Positions 10,060 through 18,267 of a stretch of DNA of 64,000 bases are shown here, piece by piece. The DNA comes from an uncultured Bacteroidales bacterium. GTDB taxonomy: Bacteria; Bacteroidota; Bacteroidia; Bacteroidales; Bacteroidaceae. The notes beneath the pieces were generated by a model, which worked only from the letters and a program-made list of their open reading frames with translations, searched no databases and was not told the DNA's origin. Position numbers and translations under genes: made by a program. How positions within the stretch are numbered: position 1 is the first letter of the stretch; every line of letters begins with the position of its first letter. The stretch lies in contig CACYYM010000004.1 of NCBI GenBank assembly GCA_902778625.1, forward strand, positions 170,423-234,422, given 5' to 3'.

Positions 10060-11019
10060 ATGACACTCTACGTCTTCAACCCTGAGAATGATATGGCGCT
10101 TGCCGACGGGCATCCGGGCTACACGCCACCTGTCCAGATTCAGCAGATGCGGCGTGAGCTTTGGTGGCTTCCGCAGTGGTGGGCTGAAGACGAGGACATC
10201 GTTTGGAACGGCGAGGAGCGGCTCAATCTGTCTGACGACACTAGAATCTTGCCTTGGGGATGGAGTCCGGCACTCTGCCATCAACTCAAACAGGCAGGCG
10301 TTCAGGAGTCGCTTTTGCCTTCCCAGAAGGAGTTGGAACTTCTGAGACAACTTTCCCACAGACAAACTGCCGTGTCTCTTTTGCAGGAACTTCGAGGCGA
10401 ATTACCTCTCGACGGACACCTTGCCGGCAAATCCGCCCTGTGTCGGAACATCAAGGAGGCAGAGGAAACGGCAAACGCGTATGGCGAAGCTTTGCTGAAA
10501 TCCCCGTGGAGCAGCAGCGGAAGGGGTTTGATGAAGACGGACAATCCACAATGGAAGGCTTGGGCCAGCCGCATTCTGAAGGCACAGGGAAGTGTTGTTG
10601 TGGAGCAGTTCCTGCATAAAGTGACCGACTTTGCCCTTGAGTTCTGGCTCGATGGAAAGGGCGGAGTTGAATATCGAGGCTTGTCCCTCTTCTACACCAA
10701 CGAGCGAGGAGCGTACTTGGGGAATTGGGTGGCACCCGAAGAACAGAAGCTTGCTTGGCTGGCTCAGTACATTCCTTTGCAATATCTCCAAGAGATACGG
10801 ACTTGGTGGACAGCGCGTCTGAGCCGTTTCGACTACGCTGGTCCGGTCGGAATCGACATGATGTTGGCACAGAAAGGCATTTGTCCCTGCATAGAAGTCA
10901 ATTGGCGTTGGACGATGGGACTCGTCTCCTGCCTCGTTGCAGAACAGGGTCGCTACGGCCGCATGGTGGTGGAGTACATCTACGGGCACTATTCTGCCGA
11001 AGTCGAGGCGTTTAGCTGA
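10060..11019 (+). CDS. ATP-grasp-like conserved protein
   Basis: A 319-residue cytosolic protein that I recognise only as a conserved Bacteroidales family. It opens with YVFNPENDMALADGHPGY. Residues 148-156 (SPWSSSGRG) look like an ATP-grasp phosphate-binding loop, and D266 (GIDMM) with E279-N281 (IEVNWRWTMG) match the metal-binding Asp and Glu-x-Asn of ATP-grasp ligases. It begins 3 nt after the GT2/DUF4922/SpoIID gene, so the pair is translationally linked and likely works on one envelope or sugar-peptide metabolite. Ligase activity is inferred from motifs only; the substrate is unknown. Confidence 0.72.
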   Translation: MTLYVFNPENDMALADGHPGYTPPVQIQQMRRELWWLPQWWAEDEDIVWNGEERLNLSDDTRILPWGWSPALCHQLKQAGVQESLLPSQKELELLRQLSHRQTAVSLLQELRGELPLDGHLAGKSALCRNIKEAEETANAYGEALLKSPWSSSGRGLMKTDNPQWKAWASRILKAQGSVVVEQFLHKVTDFALEFWLDGKGGVEYRGLSLFYTNERGAYLGNWVAPEEQKLAWLAQYIPLQYLQEIRTWWTARLSRFDYAGPVGIDMMLAQKGICPCIEVNWRWTMGLVSCLVAEQGRYGRMVVEYIYGHYSAEVEAFS

Positions 11020-11023
11020 GAAA

Positions 11024-11111
11024 AAGACTGCCCGTTAAGTCGATCAACTTAACACGTTGTAATTGCAAACACACCACGTCGTGTTTGCTAACTTAACACG
11101 TTAAGTTAAAT
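11024..11111. repeat. 22-nt-period palindrome array (4 units)
   Basis: Units in exact 22-nt register: AAGACTGCC/CGTTAAGTC + GATC, AACTTAACA/CGTTGTAAT + TGCA, AACACACCA/CGTCGTGTT + TGCT, AACTTAACA/CGTTAAGTT + AAAT. The third and fourth are close to perfect dyads. The array begins right after the stop of the ATP-grasp-like gene and ends just before the promoter of the metallophosphoesterase gene. Confidence 0.9.
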
Positions 11112-11150
11112 TATTCTCCGCTTCATTGCTCTTTATTGTCAATTTCTTCG

Positions 11151-11158
11151 TATCTTTG
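11151..11158 (+). promoter_or_regulatory. -7 promoter element TATCTTTG
   Basis: TATCTTTG fits the Bacteroidota -7 consensus TAnnTTTG and lies 20 nt before the start at 11179. A TTG at 11126-11128 could be the -33 element but is 22 nt away, slightly long. Confidence 0.65.
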
Positions 11159-11178
11159 CACACACATATAAATAAGGT

Positions 11179-13359
11179 ATGAACAGAAGAGAATTCCTGA
11201 GGCGCAGTACCGCCCTTGCTGGAGCAGCCTATTTAGGTTCGCCAGCCCTCGCTGAGACGATTGCCACTTTGGGCAATCCCAACCTCGTAATCGGCATTGT
11301 GAGCGACATACATCTGCGTGGTGCAGACACAGCCGAGACGTTCGTCCACACCCTGGAATACTTCCGTAGTCTGAAGGTGGACGGCGTCATCATTGCCGGC
11401 GACATGGCCGACCAAGGACTTCTTCCCCAGCTGCAAGTGGTGGCGGATGCTTGGTTCCAAGTCTTTCCGAACAATAAAGGCATCGACGGAAAAGAGACGG
11501 TTCAGCTCTTCATCTACGGCAACCACGACATGGAGGCCTATACCTGGGGCGGAACCATCAGCAGCGTCGGGGCAGAGACGGCGCAAGCGCAAGGCATCGG
11601 ACGACAGGCTGCGGCTGCTTGGAAACAATGTTTCAAGGAGGACTACCAGCCCATCTGGATGAAAACCATCAAGGGCTATCACTTCATCGGCGCGCATTGG
11701 GAGAACCAGAACCACATCTCGGGACTTGCCGACTTCCTTCAGGAGCACAACTCCGAGCTGACTGCCGACGGAAAACCCTTCTTTTACATTCAGCATCCAC
11801 ACCCCAAAGATACCTGCAACTGCGCGTGGGCATGGGGCAGAGACGACGGAACGGTGACACGATTGCTCAGCAATTATCCCAATGCCATCGCGTTCTCAGG
11901 CCACTCGCACTCGCCTCTCGACGACGACCGCGACCTTTGGCAAGGCGCTTTCACCAGCATTGGAACCTCGTCGCTCAAGTATCTCTACCCGATGCCGGCA
12001 CGTGAAAACACCTATCAAGACGACTGGTCGGCGCAACCGCCCTCGCAGATGGCGAAGATGAACCCACAGGACGGCCGTCAGGGAATGGTGATGCGCGTCT
12101 ATGATTCGGCTATCACGTTCGAGAAGAGAGAGTTTGTCTATGACGAACCCATCGGCGATACTTGGTATCTGCCCTGGCCCATCTCGGCAACACAACCACT
12201 CTCGTTCGAGAATCGCGCCAAGACGGCTGCCATTCCGCAATTCCCTGCAGGCACAAAGGTTACCGTTACCGGAGGCTCTGGCGCCGACCGTTATGGCGTT
12301 TCGCAGAAGCAGGTCACAGTTCACTTCCCTACTGTTCTGAAGAAGAACACCGGCGTGCGTGCCTTCGACTACGAGGTGCAGGTGGAGTACGACTGGCTCG
12401 ACGTTCGCCACGTCACCGCTACGAAGCGCGTCTTCTCGCCTAAGTGCTACCTCGGCGAGAACAAGGAAGAGGGCGAAGTCGTCTGCGTCTTCGGCGAGAG
12501 CGAACTGCCCAAAGACTTCGCTTACCGCTTTGCCGTGCGTCCATGCAACTGCTTCGGCGCCAAAGGAGACCCCATCTATTCGGACTGGGTGGACAGCACC
12601 ATCGCCTCCTACATCTCGACCCTCTCGCTCGACAAACAGTTCTACAAGGTAAACGAAAGCATTCAGGCAAGCTTCAGCGGCGTTCCTGTCGGCACAGAAG
12701 CATGGCTCGGCATCTACGCCAAAGGCAAAACCCCAGGCACGAGCGACACATCGGCAACCTACGCATATACTGAAGTGGCAGCAGGCACGTTGAGCCTTAG
12801 ACTAACGGAACCCGGCGAATACTTTGCCGTGCTATTCCAGGACGGAGGCTACACAGAGTGCTCGCCTCGTATTCCTCTCTTTGTCACTTCAAGGGCATAC
12901 AACCCCGAGAACTTCTCCATGCAGACCGACAAACCCGTCTATAACGTGGGCGACGCCATCGTCATAACACTTGCGAATGCTCCCAACATCAATAAAGACT
13001 GGGTGGGCATCTACCAAGCAGGGCTCATGCCAAAGGACGTAATCTGCCCCACTTGGCTTTATAGCAACAAGGTTAACGGCACACTCACACTCAACGTAAG
13101 CGGCACAAGGAACTGGACAGCGCCCTTGCCCGAAGGCGACTACTTCGTGGGATACTTCATGGCGGACGGCTACGAGGAGCCTTTCCCACGCCAGTATTTC
13201 ACCATCAAAAGCAAGAGCGATGACGATAGCGTTTCCGCTCCCTCCGAAGAGAGAGAAGGCAACCACCTCATCTACCGCCTCGACGGCAAACGCACCGCAA
13301 GTATGCAAGAGCCGGGCCTCTATATCAAGGATGGAAAGAAGATACTAGTTAATACATAA
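11179..13359 (+). CDS. Exported calcineurin-like metallophosphoesterase with C-terminal tail motif
   Basis: A 726-residue protein. The N-terminus MNRREFLRRSTALAGAAYLG resembles a twin-arginine or Sec export signal. The metallophosphoesterase motifs are in order: VSDIH (D43, H45), AGDMADQ (D75), GNHDME and SGHSHS. After about residue 340 come beta-rich, probably Ig-like domains, including two similar modules of the form DKxxYxVxxxIxxxxSxxPxxxxxWxGIY (about 490-590 and 595-690). The extreme C-terminus YRLDGKR...GLYIKDGKKILVNT is a recurring tail of secreted Bacteroidales proteins. Substrate unknown; a nucleotide or phosphodiester is possible. The pyrE gene follows after 13 nt. Confidence 0.85.
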   Translation: MNRREFLRRSTALAGAAYLGSPALAETIATLGNPNLVIGIVSDIHLRGADTAETFVHTLEYFRSLKVDGVIIAGDMADQGLLPQLQVVADAWFQVFPNNKGIDGKETVQLFIYGNHDMEAYTWGGTISSVGAETAQAQGIGRQAAAAWKQCFKEDYQPIWMKTIKGYHFIGAHWENQNHISGLADFLQEHNSELTADGKPFFYIQHPHPKDTCNCAWAWGRDDGTVTRLLSNYPNAIAFSGHSHSPLDDDRDLWQGAFTSIGTSSLKYLYPMPARENTYQDDWSAQPPSQMAKMNPQDGRQGMVMRVYDSAITFEKREFVYDEPIGDTWYLPWPISATQPLSFENRAKTAAIPQFPAGTKVTVTGGSGADRYGVSQKQVTVHFPTVLKKNTGVRAFDYEVQVEYDWLDVRHVTATKRVFSPKCYLGENKEEGEVVCVFGESELPKDFAYRFAVRPCNCFGAKGDPIYSDWVDSTIASYISTLSLDKQFYKVNESIQASFSGVPVGTEAWLGIYAKGKTPGTSDTSATYAYTEVAAGTLSLRLTEPGEYFAVLFQDGGYTECSPRIPLFVTSRAYNPENFSMQTDKPVYNVGDAIVITLANAPNINKDWVGIYQAGLMPKDVICPTWLYSNKVNGTLTLNVSGTRNWTAPLPEGDYFVGYFMADGYEEPFPRQYFTIKSKSDDDSVSAPSEEREGNHLIYRLDGKRTASMQEPGLYIKDGKKILVNT

Positions 13360-13372
13360 TACAAGATAAGAC

Positions 13373-14005
13373 ATGAACAACGTTGAATCAATCTTTGCAG
13401 CTAAGCTGCTCGGCGTAAAAGCCATCAAGCTCCAGCCAAGCAATCCCTTCACGTGGGCAAGCGGCTGGAAAAGTCCTTTCTATTGCGACAACCGCAAGAC
13501 GCTCTCCTTTCCCGACCTGCGCACCTTCGTCAAGGTGGAGCTGACGCGCCTCGTCATGGAGCAGTTCCCCGAGGCAGAAGGCGTGGCAGGCGTTGCCACA
13601 GGAGCCATTGCACAAGGCGCTTTGGTGGCCGACGCCCTCTCTCTTCCCTTTGCATATGTCCGCAGCAAGCCTAAAGACCATGGAATGGAGAACCTCATCG
13701 AAGGCGAACTCAACAAGGGTATGAAGGTTGTGGTGGTCGAGGACCTCATCAGCACAGGCGGCAGCAGTCTCAAGGCCGTCGAGGCGCTCAGGAATGCAGG
13801 CTGTGAGGTAGTGGGTATGGTAGCGTCCTACACTTACGGTTTCCCCGTTGCAGAAGAAGCCTTCAAGGCAGCTGGCGTCAAGCTCCTCACCCTCACCAAC
13901 TACGAGGCAGTCGTGGCTGAAGCCTTAAAGACAGGCTACATAAAAGAAAATGACATAGAGACCCTTAACCTTTGGCGCAAAGACCCAGCAAATTGGAAGT
14001 CATGA
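13373..14005 (+). CDS. pyrE: Orotate phosphoribosyltransferase
   Basis: A 210-residue cytosolic enzyme joining orotate and PRPP to give orotidine 5'-phosphate in pyrimidine synthesis. The PRPP-binding loop VVVVEDLISTGGSSLKAVE (about 119-137) is diagnostic, and AGVATGAIAQGALVAD and YVRSKPKDHG fit the OPRTase active site. Length is typical. The stop overlaps the next start in ATGA (14002-14005), indicating coupled translation. Confidence 0.96.
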   Translation: MNNVESIFAAKLLGVKAIKLQPSNPFTWASGWKSPFYCDNRKTLSFPDLRTFVKVELTRLVMEQFPEAEGVAGVATGAIAQGALVADALSLPFAYVRSKPKDHGMENLIEGELNKGMKVVVVEDLISTGGSSLKAVEALRNAGCEVVGMVASYTYGFPVAEEAFKAAGVKLLTLTNYEAVVAEALKTGYIKENDIETLNLWRKDPANWKS

Positions 14006-14481
14006 CAGAATACAAAAGCGAAGTAAAGAAGATATACGCTCCCATCGGACGCGTCTATGAGCGATTGGCAGACCTCAATAACCTGGCTGTCATTCAGCAA
14101 GGGCTCGATAATCCTGAAGCGATGGAGCGCATTAAGCAGCAGGCAGGCGATAAGGTTTCGTCTGAGCAGCTGGAGCAAGTTGTCGAGAAGTTGCGCTCGT
14201 TGCAGTTCGACACAGATTCTGTCTCGGGCCAGACACCAGTAGGCACAGCCACTCTGCGCATCATAGAGCGCGAGCCGGAAAAGACCATCAAGTTCGTTGC
14301 TGAGGGTATGCCCGTGGCCGCAAACATGTGGATTCAGTTGCTTCCGCAAAGCGAGAATGAGTGTGCCATGCGTCTTACCGTCAAAGCCGACCTGAACTTC
14401 TTCATCCGCCAAATGGTTGGCAAAAAACTCGAGCAAGGCGTTGATGGTCTCGCACAAATGTTAGCAAGTTTACCATATTAA
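14002..14481 (+). CDS. SRPBCC-fold protein
   Basis: A 159-residue protein starting at MTEYKSEVKKIYAPIGRVYE; this start overlaps the pyrE stop by ATGA, and a start further upstream would run deep into pyrE. The pattern of an N-terminal strand, a helix with RVYERLADLNNL, and a long C-terminal helix ending in GVDGLAQMLASLPY suggests the SRPBCC/START-like fold that binds small hydrophobic ligands. No catalytic residues can be named. Sits between pyrE and argH in an apparent operon; role unknown. Confidence 0.75.
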   Translation: MTEYKSEVKKIYAPIGRVYERLADLNNLAVIQQGLDNPEAMERIKQQAGDKVSSEQLEQVVEKLRSLQFDTDSVSGQTPVGTATLRIIEREPEKTIKFVAEGMPVAANMWIQLLPQSENECAMRLTVKADLNFFIRQMVGKKLEQGVDGLAQMLASLPY

Positions 14482-14491
14482 TACTCTCACA

Positions 14492-15826
14492 ATGGCAAAG
14501 CTTTGGGACAAAGGATATGAGGTGACGGCGGAGATAGAGCGCTTCACCGTCGGACGTGACCGCGAGATGGACATGTATTTGGCTGAGGCCGACGTGCTTG
14601 GCTCGATGGCACACATCACAATGCTCGAGAGCATTGGGCTTCTCAAGAAAGATGAACTGCAGACGTTGCTTGCAGAACTGCGAAACATCCTTGCAGACAT
14701 TAGAGCAGGGAAGTTCGTCATCGAGGAAGGCATCGAGGACGTTCACTCGCAGGTTGAGCTGATGCTGACGCGCCGATTGGGTGATGTCGGCAAGAAGATA
14801 CATTCCGGTCGCAGCCGCAACGACCAAGTACTGGTGGACCTCAAACTATTCATCCGCAAGCAATTGCGGCTTGTGGCAGAGGACGTGAGGTGTCTCTTCA
14901 CTGAGTTGCAAAGCCAGAGCGAGCGCTACAAAGACGTACTGATGCCAGGCTACACGCATCTTCAAGTGGCGATGCCCAGCAGCTTCGGCCTTTGGCTTGG
15001 TGCTTACGCCGAGAGCCTCGCGGATGATCTCGTCTTCCTGCAGGCTGCCTATCGCATCACCAACCGCAACCCGCTTGGCTCGGCCGCTGGCTATGGCTCG
15101 TCGTTCCCTTTGAACCGCACGATGACGACAGAACTTCTTGGCTTCGACTCCCTTGACTATAACGTCGTTTATGCCCAGATGGGGCGCGGCAAGACTGAGC
15201 GCAACGTCGCCTTCGCTCTTGCAGGAATAGCAGGAACCGTCAGCAAGCTTGCCTTCGATGCCTGCCTCTTCAACAGCCAGAACTTCGGTTTCATCAAGTT
15301 GCCGAAGGAGTGCACAACCGGCTCCAGCATCATGCCGCACAAGAAGAACCCTGATGTCTTCGAGCTGACTCGCGCCAAGTGCAACAAGCTTCAAGCTCTG
15401 CCTCAACAGATTACGCTCATTATGAACAACCTGCCGAGCGGTTACTTCCGCGACCTGCAAATCATCAAGGAAGTCTTCCTGCCTGCTTTTCAGGAGCTGA
15501 GGGACTGCTTGCAGATGGCAACCTACATCATCGCAAGGCTCGAAGTGAACTCTCACATCCTCAACGACCCTCGCTACGACCTGATGTTCTCCGTAGAGGA
15601 GGTGAACCGCCTGGCCAGCGAGGGCATGCCTTTCCGCGATGCCTACAAGAAGGTCGGGCTCGACATCGAGGCCGGGAAGTTCGTTCCCAAAAAGGAAGTC
15701 CACCACACGCACGAGGGCAGCATCGGCAATCTGTGCACGAAGGAGATAGCCGCCATCTTCGAGCAGACATGGAAAAATTTCCACTTCGAAAGAGCTGAAG
15801 AAGCAGAAAGGAAATTGGGGGGGTAA
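14492..15826 (+). CDS. argH: Argininosuccinate lyase
   Basis: A 444-residue enzyme of the fumarase/aspartase superfamily that splits argininosuccinate into arginine and fumarate. Key motifs are HSGRSRNDQVLVDL (about 109-122), the TxxHxQ-type stretch MPGYTHLQVAMPSSFG, and the family signature GSSIMPHKKNPDVFEL with its catalytic serine. The last residues are a glycine run encoded by a G-rich stretch. Follows the SRPBCC gene by 10 nt. A palindrome array starts one base after the stop. Confidence 0.95.
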   Translation: MAKLWDKGYEVTAEIERFTVGRDREMDMYLAEADVLGSMAHITMLESIGLLKKDELQTLLAELRNILADIRAGKFVIEEGIEDVHSQVELMLTRRLGDVGKKIHSGRSRNDQVLVDLKLFIRKQLRLVAEDVRCLFTELQSQSERYKDVLMPGYTHLQVAMPSSFGLWLGAYAESLADDLVFLQAAYRITNRNPLGSAAGYGSSFPLNRTMTTELLGFDSLDYNVVYAQMGRGKTERNVAFALAGIAGTVSKLAFDACLFNSQNFGFIKLPKECTTGSSIMPHKKNPDVFELTRAKCNKLQALPQQITLIMNNLPSGYFRDLQIIKEVFLPAFQELRDCLQMATYIIARLEVNSHILNDPRYDLMFSVEEVNRLASEGMPFRDAYKKVGLDIEAGKFVPKKEVHHTHEGSIGNLCTKEIAAIFEQTWKNFHFERAEEAERKLGG

Positions 15827-15827
15827 A

Positions 15828-15911
15828 AACGCCGCACGCGGAAATTGCAATCCCCGCACGCGGCGTTGGTCATCCCCGCACGCGGCGTTTTAAATTCCCC
15901 TTAAGGGAGAG
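15828..15911. repeat. 22-nt-period palindrome array, GC-rich type (4 units)
   Basis: Units in exact 22-nt register: AACGCCGCA/CGCGGAAAT + TGCA, ATCCCCGCA/CGCGGCGTT + GGTC, ATCCCCGCA/CGCGGCGTT + TTAA, ATTCCCCTT/AAGGGAGAG. The linkers TGCA and GGTC also occur in the AT-rich arrays. Begins immediately behind the argH stop codon, so it would lie in the 3' UTR of argH. Confidence 0.9.
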
Positions 15912-15959
15912 TAGTGGATCTCCACTTGGCGTCGGACTATACAATATCAAAAACAAGAG

Positions 15960-16517
15960 ATGAAAAGACTATACAATCATATACTGGTCACAATAAGTTG
16001 CCTGCTGCTTGCCTGCTGCAAGAACGGCGAGGTGAGCAACAAGTACTGCAACTTGCCGGCGCGACTCAACGTCGAGAACGTCCTGCAGGCTCCCGTACTC
16101 TACACTTGTTGCGAGAGCATGGGCGAGTTCTGCTCCATCACGAGCGACGGACAGCGGTTCATCTTCACCGATGCCTCGAACCATACATCTGCCATCAACA
16201 TCGTCGGACTCGTCGGCTATAGCGGTTACACGCTTGGTTTGAGCGGCTACATCGTAGGTCGCCTCACCATTCCCGAGATGGGTGAAGAAGTCGCAAAAGT
16301 GGTCTGTTACGACCGTGCCTGTTCCAACTGCTATCAGAACTACAACATCACAAAGCCCTTAGTGCTTCGCACTGGCGGCTATGCCAAATGCAACAGTTGC
16401 GGACGCACCTACAACCTCAACGACATTGGCAACATCTCCGACGGTCCCGCAGGTCGTCCGCTCTACCGTTATCGCGTCAGTTACCTCGGACAGACACTTC
16501 TCATCTACAACGGCTGA
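15960..16517 (+). CDS. Lipoprotein with Rieske-like fold and four-cysteine motif
   Basis: A 185-residue protein with a short lipoprotein signal (ISCLLLAC, modified cysteine C19 or C20). Residues about 75-185 have the layout of a Rieske domain: CSNC (C121, C124), KCNSCGRTYNLNDIG (C144, C147), then GPAGRPLYRYRVSYLGQTLLI, which mirrors the usual cluster loops and the GPAxRPL closing segment. True Rieske proteins use Cys-x-His and Cys-x2-His; here both histidine positions are cysteines, so zinc or a four-Cys cluster is more likely than a classic [2Fe-2S] Rieske centre. Its 3' end overlaps the convergent Nudix gene by 13 nt. Confidence 0.75.
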   Translation: MKRLYNHILVTISCLLLACCKNGEVSNKYCNLPARLNVENVLQAPVLYTCCESMGEFCSITSDGQRFIFTDASNHTSAINIVGLVGYSGYTLGLSGYIVGRLTIPEMGEEVAKVVCYDRACSNCYQNYNITKPLVLRTGGYAKCNSCGRTYNLNDIGNISDGPAGRPLYRYRVSYLGQTLLIYNG

Positions 16518-16900
16518 AGCCTCCGCCTCAACTCCTTTACCACTAAGACATCGGCTGGCAGCCATTCCACGCTGTCCAGTTCGTCTGTCGTGAGCCACCT
16601 TGCCGCCTCATGCTCATTGAGGTGCAACGTCTCCGAAAGCAGCGAGCAGAAAAAGCAATGCATCGTCAGATGAATGTCTGGGTAATCATATTCCACAGTG
16701 CAAAGGAACTCATCCACCGAGACGTCAGCTTGCAACTCCTCCTTTATTTCCCGTCTGAGAGCCTCTTCGCGCGTCTCGCCCAACTCCATCTTACCACCTG
16801 GGAACTCCCACCAGTCCTTCCATGCACCATACCCGCGCTGCGACGCAAATATGCAACCATCCTTTCTGATAACCGCTGCCACAACCTCAATTCGCTTCAT
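16505..16900 (-). CDS. Nudix hydrolase, MutT-like
   Basis: About 131 residues from MKRIEVVAAVI; a second possible start lies four codons upstream at 16912. The Nudix box is intact (GGKMELGETREEALRREIKE followed by ELQ), and GAWKDWWEFPGGK resembles the 8-oxo-dGTP diphosphatase MutT, which clears oxidised nucleotides. Substrate is inferred. The gene ends inside the 3' end of the lipoprotein gene on the other strand. Confidence 0.88.
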   Translation of the reverse strand: MKRIEVVAAVIRKDGCIFASQRGYGAWKDWWEFPGGKMELGETREEALRREIKEELQADVSVDEFLCTVEYDYPDIHLTMHCFFCSLLSETLHLNEHEAARWLTTDELDSVEWLPADVLVVKELRRRLQPL

Positions 16901-16953
16901 AATGTCTCTCAAAAACGTCCGTTATATTTGTTAGAAAATAAGGCAGCAGTCAG

Positions 16954-17805
16954 CTAAAGTGGACTTTTCTTGTCATGCAGAATATATGGAATTGTCCATC
17001 CCTCAACCCCCAATGCACGGTATTCTCCATTTATATAATAAACTTTCCATGGATGATAAGCCTTTAGTGCCTCTGCTATCTCTGTGGCAAGTTGTGGGTT
17101 GGCATCAGGCATTACTACCTGCACATCACATTCCACAAGATTCCCCTTCTTGTCAACACGAGCACGTTTAACTCTAAAGATCAATCGTTTCACATGGGCC
17201 AGTTCAGGATAGCGCTCAATATGTAGAGGGAGTATTTTATGCAGCATTTCTTGGGCTCCATACTGTTCTAGTTTGTCGAAGGCGAATCCATCATTGACGA
17301 AATTGTGATATGTATTCATTTCTATCACTTCACCATGATTTATATTCAGAATCGTTTCTTCTTCATAGTTGCGTTCATATCCCGTGTGCTGGTAGTAGAT
17401 GACCTTACCTTTTGCCACCCGAATCTTGCCTGATACCCAACTGGCAGCTATTCGGTTACCTGCGATATATCTGTTGAAGATGCGATATAGAGTCATAGAC
17501 GGGATGCTTTCGCCCGTTACTGCCTTTGCTTTTGGGTCATAAGCTTCACACCTGACACTATCCAGATAGAGCTTACCATTGTTAATGCTCCAATAAGCGG
17601 TAAAGCCATCCCAATTGGATGTGACAATAGGCCGGTTTGATGGCAGTTCGTCTTTTAGAGTATGATATAACGTGGAGTCAAGGCAGATAGGTTTCCCCAA
17701 CAACTCCAATCTTTCGCCATTGATATAAATGACATCTCCTTCTTGCCCTGTTGCATAAGCTGTTAAAGCAAGGAACATCAATAGTGCGCATAATAATTGT
17801 CTCAT
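16954..17805 (-). CDS. Secreted protein of unknown function
   Basis: A 283-residue protein with a Sec signal peptide (MRQLLCALLMFLALTAYATG). I do not recognise the family. The C-terminal 80 residues (VKRLIFRVKRARVDKKGNLV ... VDVQVVMP ... ALKAYHPWKVYYINGEY) faintly resemble a TonB C-terminal fold, where a final strand follows a helix, but key Pro residues differ. The coding sequence is clearly AT-richer than its neighbours, which may mean recent acquisition. It has its own -7 element at 17835-17842. Confidence 0.7.
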   Translation of the reverse strand: MRQLLCALLMFLALTAYATGQEGDVIYINGERLELLGKPICLDSTLYHTLKDELPSNRPIVTSNWDGFTAYWSINNGKLYLDSVRCEAYDPKAKAVTGESIPSMTLYRIFNRYIAGNRIAASWVSGKIRVAKGKVIYYQHTGYERNYEEETILNINHGEVIEMNTYHNFVNDGFAFDKLEQYGAQEMLHKILPLHIERYPELAHVKRLIFRVKRARVDKKGNLVECDVQVVMPDANPQLATEIAEALKAYHPWKVYYINGEYRALGVEGWTIPYILHDKKSPL

Positions 17806-17834
17806 AATACTGCGATATTCCGGTTTGTCAAGTA

Positions 17835-17842
17835 CAAATTTA
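17835..17842 (-). promoter_or_regulatory. -7 promoter element TAAATTTG for the unknown secreted protein
   Basis: On the minus strand this reads TAAATTTG, fitting TAnnTTTG, 30 nt ahead of the start at 17805. Confidence 0.6.
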
Positions 17843-18267
17843 CGAAAAAACGAGCAAACTTCAAATCATCCTCGCGCTTTTATTTGTTTGCTTGCTTAAT
17901 TAGGTCTTTGAAGTAAACCTTCACTCCCCAAATGCTCCCGCATAGACGAGAATTTGAGCGAAACAAAATAAAATTAAAAACATTCGTCACTCGTCAGGTT
18001 ATGGGGATAACGTTAAGGGCATCAACTATATAGAACATGATGAGCGACGAGTAAAATGCAATACAAATTGAAAACGCTCTGCACTCCATAAAATATCACT
18101 TAAACCACCGCGACTCAGCTTTCAAATGTCACATGTGAGAAACCAAACATCACGTGTGATGTTGGTCAACTTAACACGTTAAGTTTGCAAACACTCCATG
18201 TTAAAATGCCAAACACTCCATGTTAAAATGCCAAACATTCCACACTGTGTTTAACAACGCCACCCAC
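17843..18267. other. Non-coding gap between helicase stop and unknown secreted protein
   Basis: About 425 bases. The left two thirds are AT-rich with no gene or strong hairpin seen. The right third is filled by a six-unit 22-nt palindrome array that ends 12 nt from the helicase stop codon. Confidence 0.7.
18124..18255. repeat. 22-nt-period palindrome array (6 units)
   Basis: Six contiguous 22-nt units: AAATGTCAC/ATGTGAGAA + ACCA, AACATCACG/TGTGATGTT + GGTC (perfect dyad except the centre), AACTTAACA/CGTTAAGTT + TGCA, AACACTCCA/TGTTAAAAT + GCCA twice identically, AACATTCCA/CACTGTGTT + TAAC. Lies directly behind the helicase stop (transcription leftward), so it is likely in that mRNA's 3' UTR. 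Confidence 0.92.

Noticed and set aside
13360..13372. A riboswitch or attenuator ahead of pyrE
   Set aside because: Only 13 nt separate pyrE from the preceding gene; there is no room for a leader structure.
18124..18255. The 22-nt arrays as CRISPR arrays
   Set aside because: There is no constant repeat alternating with unique spacers; the whole unit is 22 nt, symmetric, and no cas genes are nearby.
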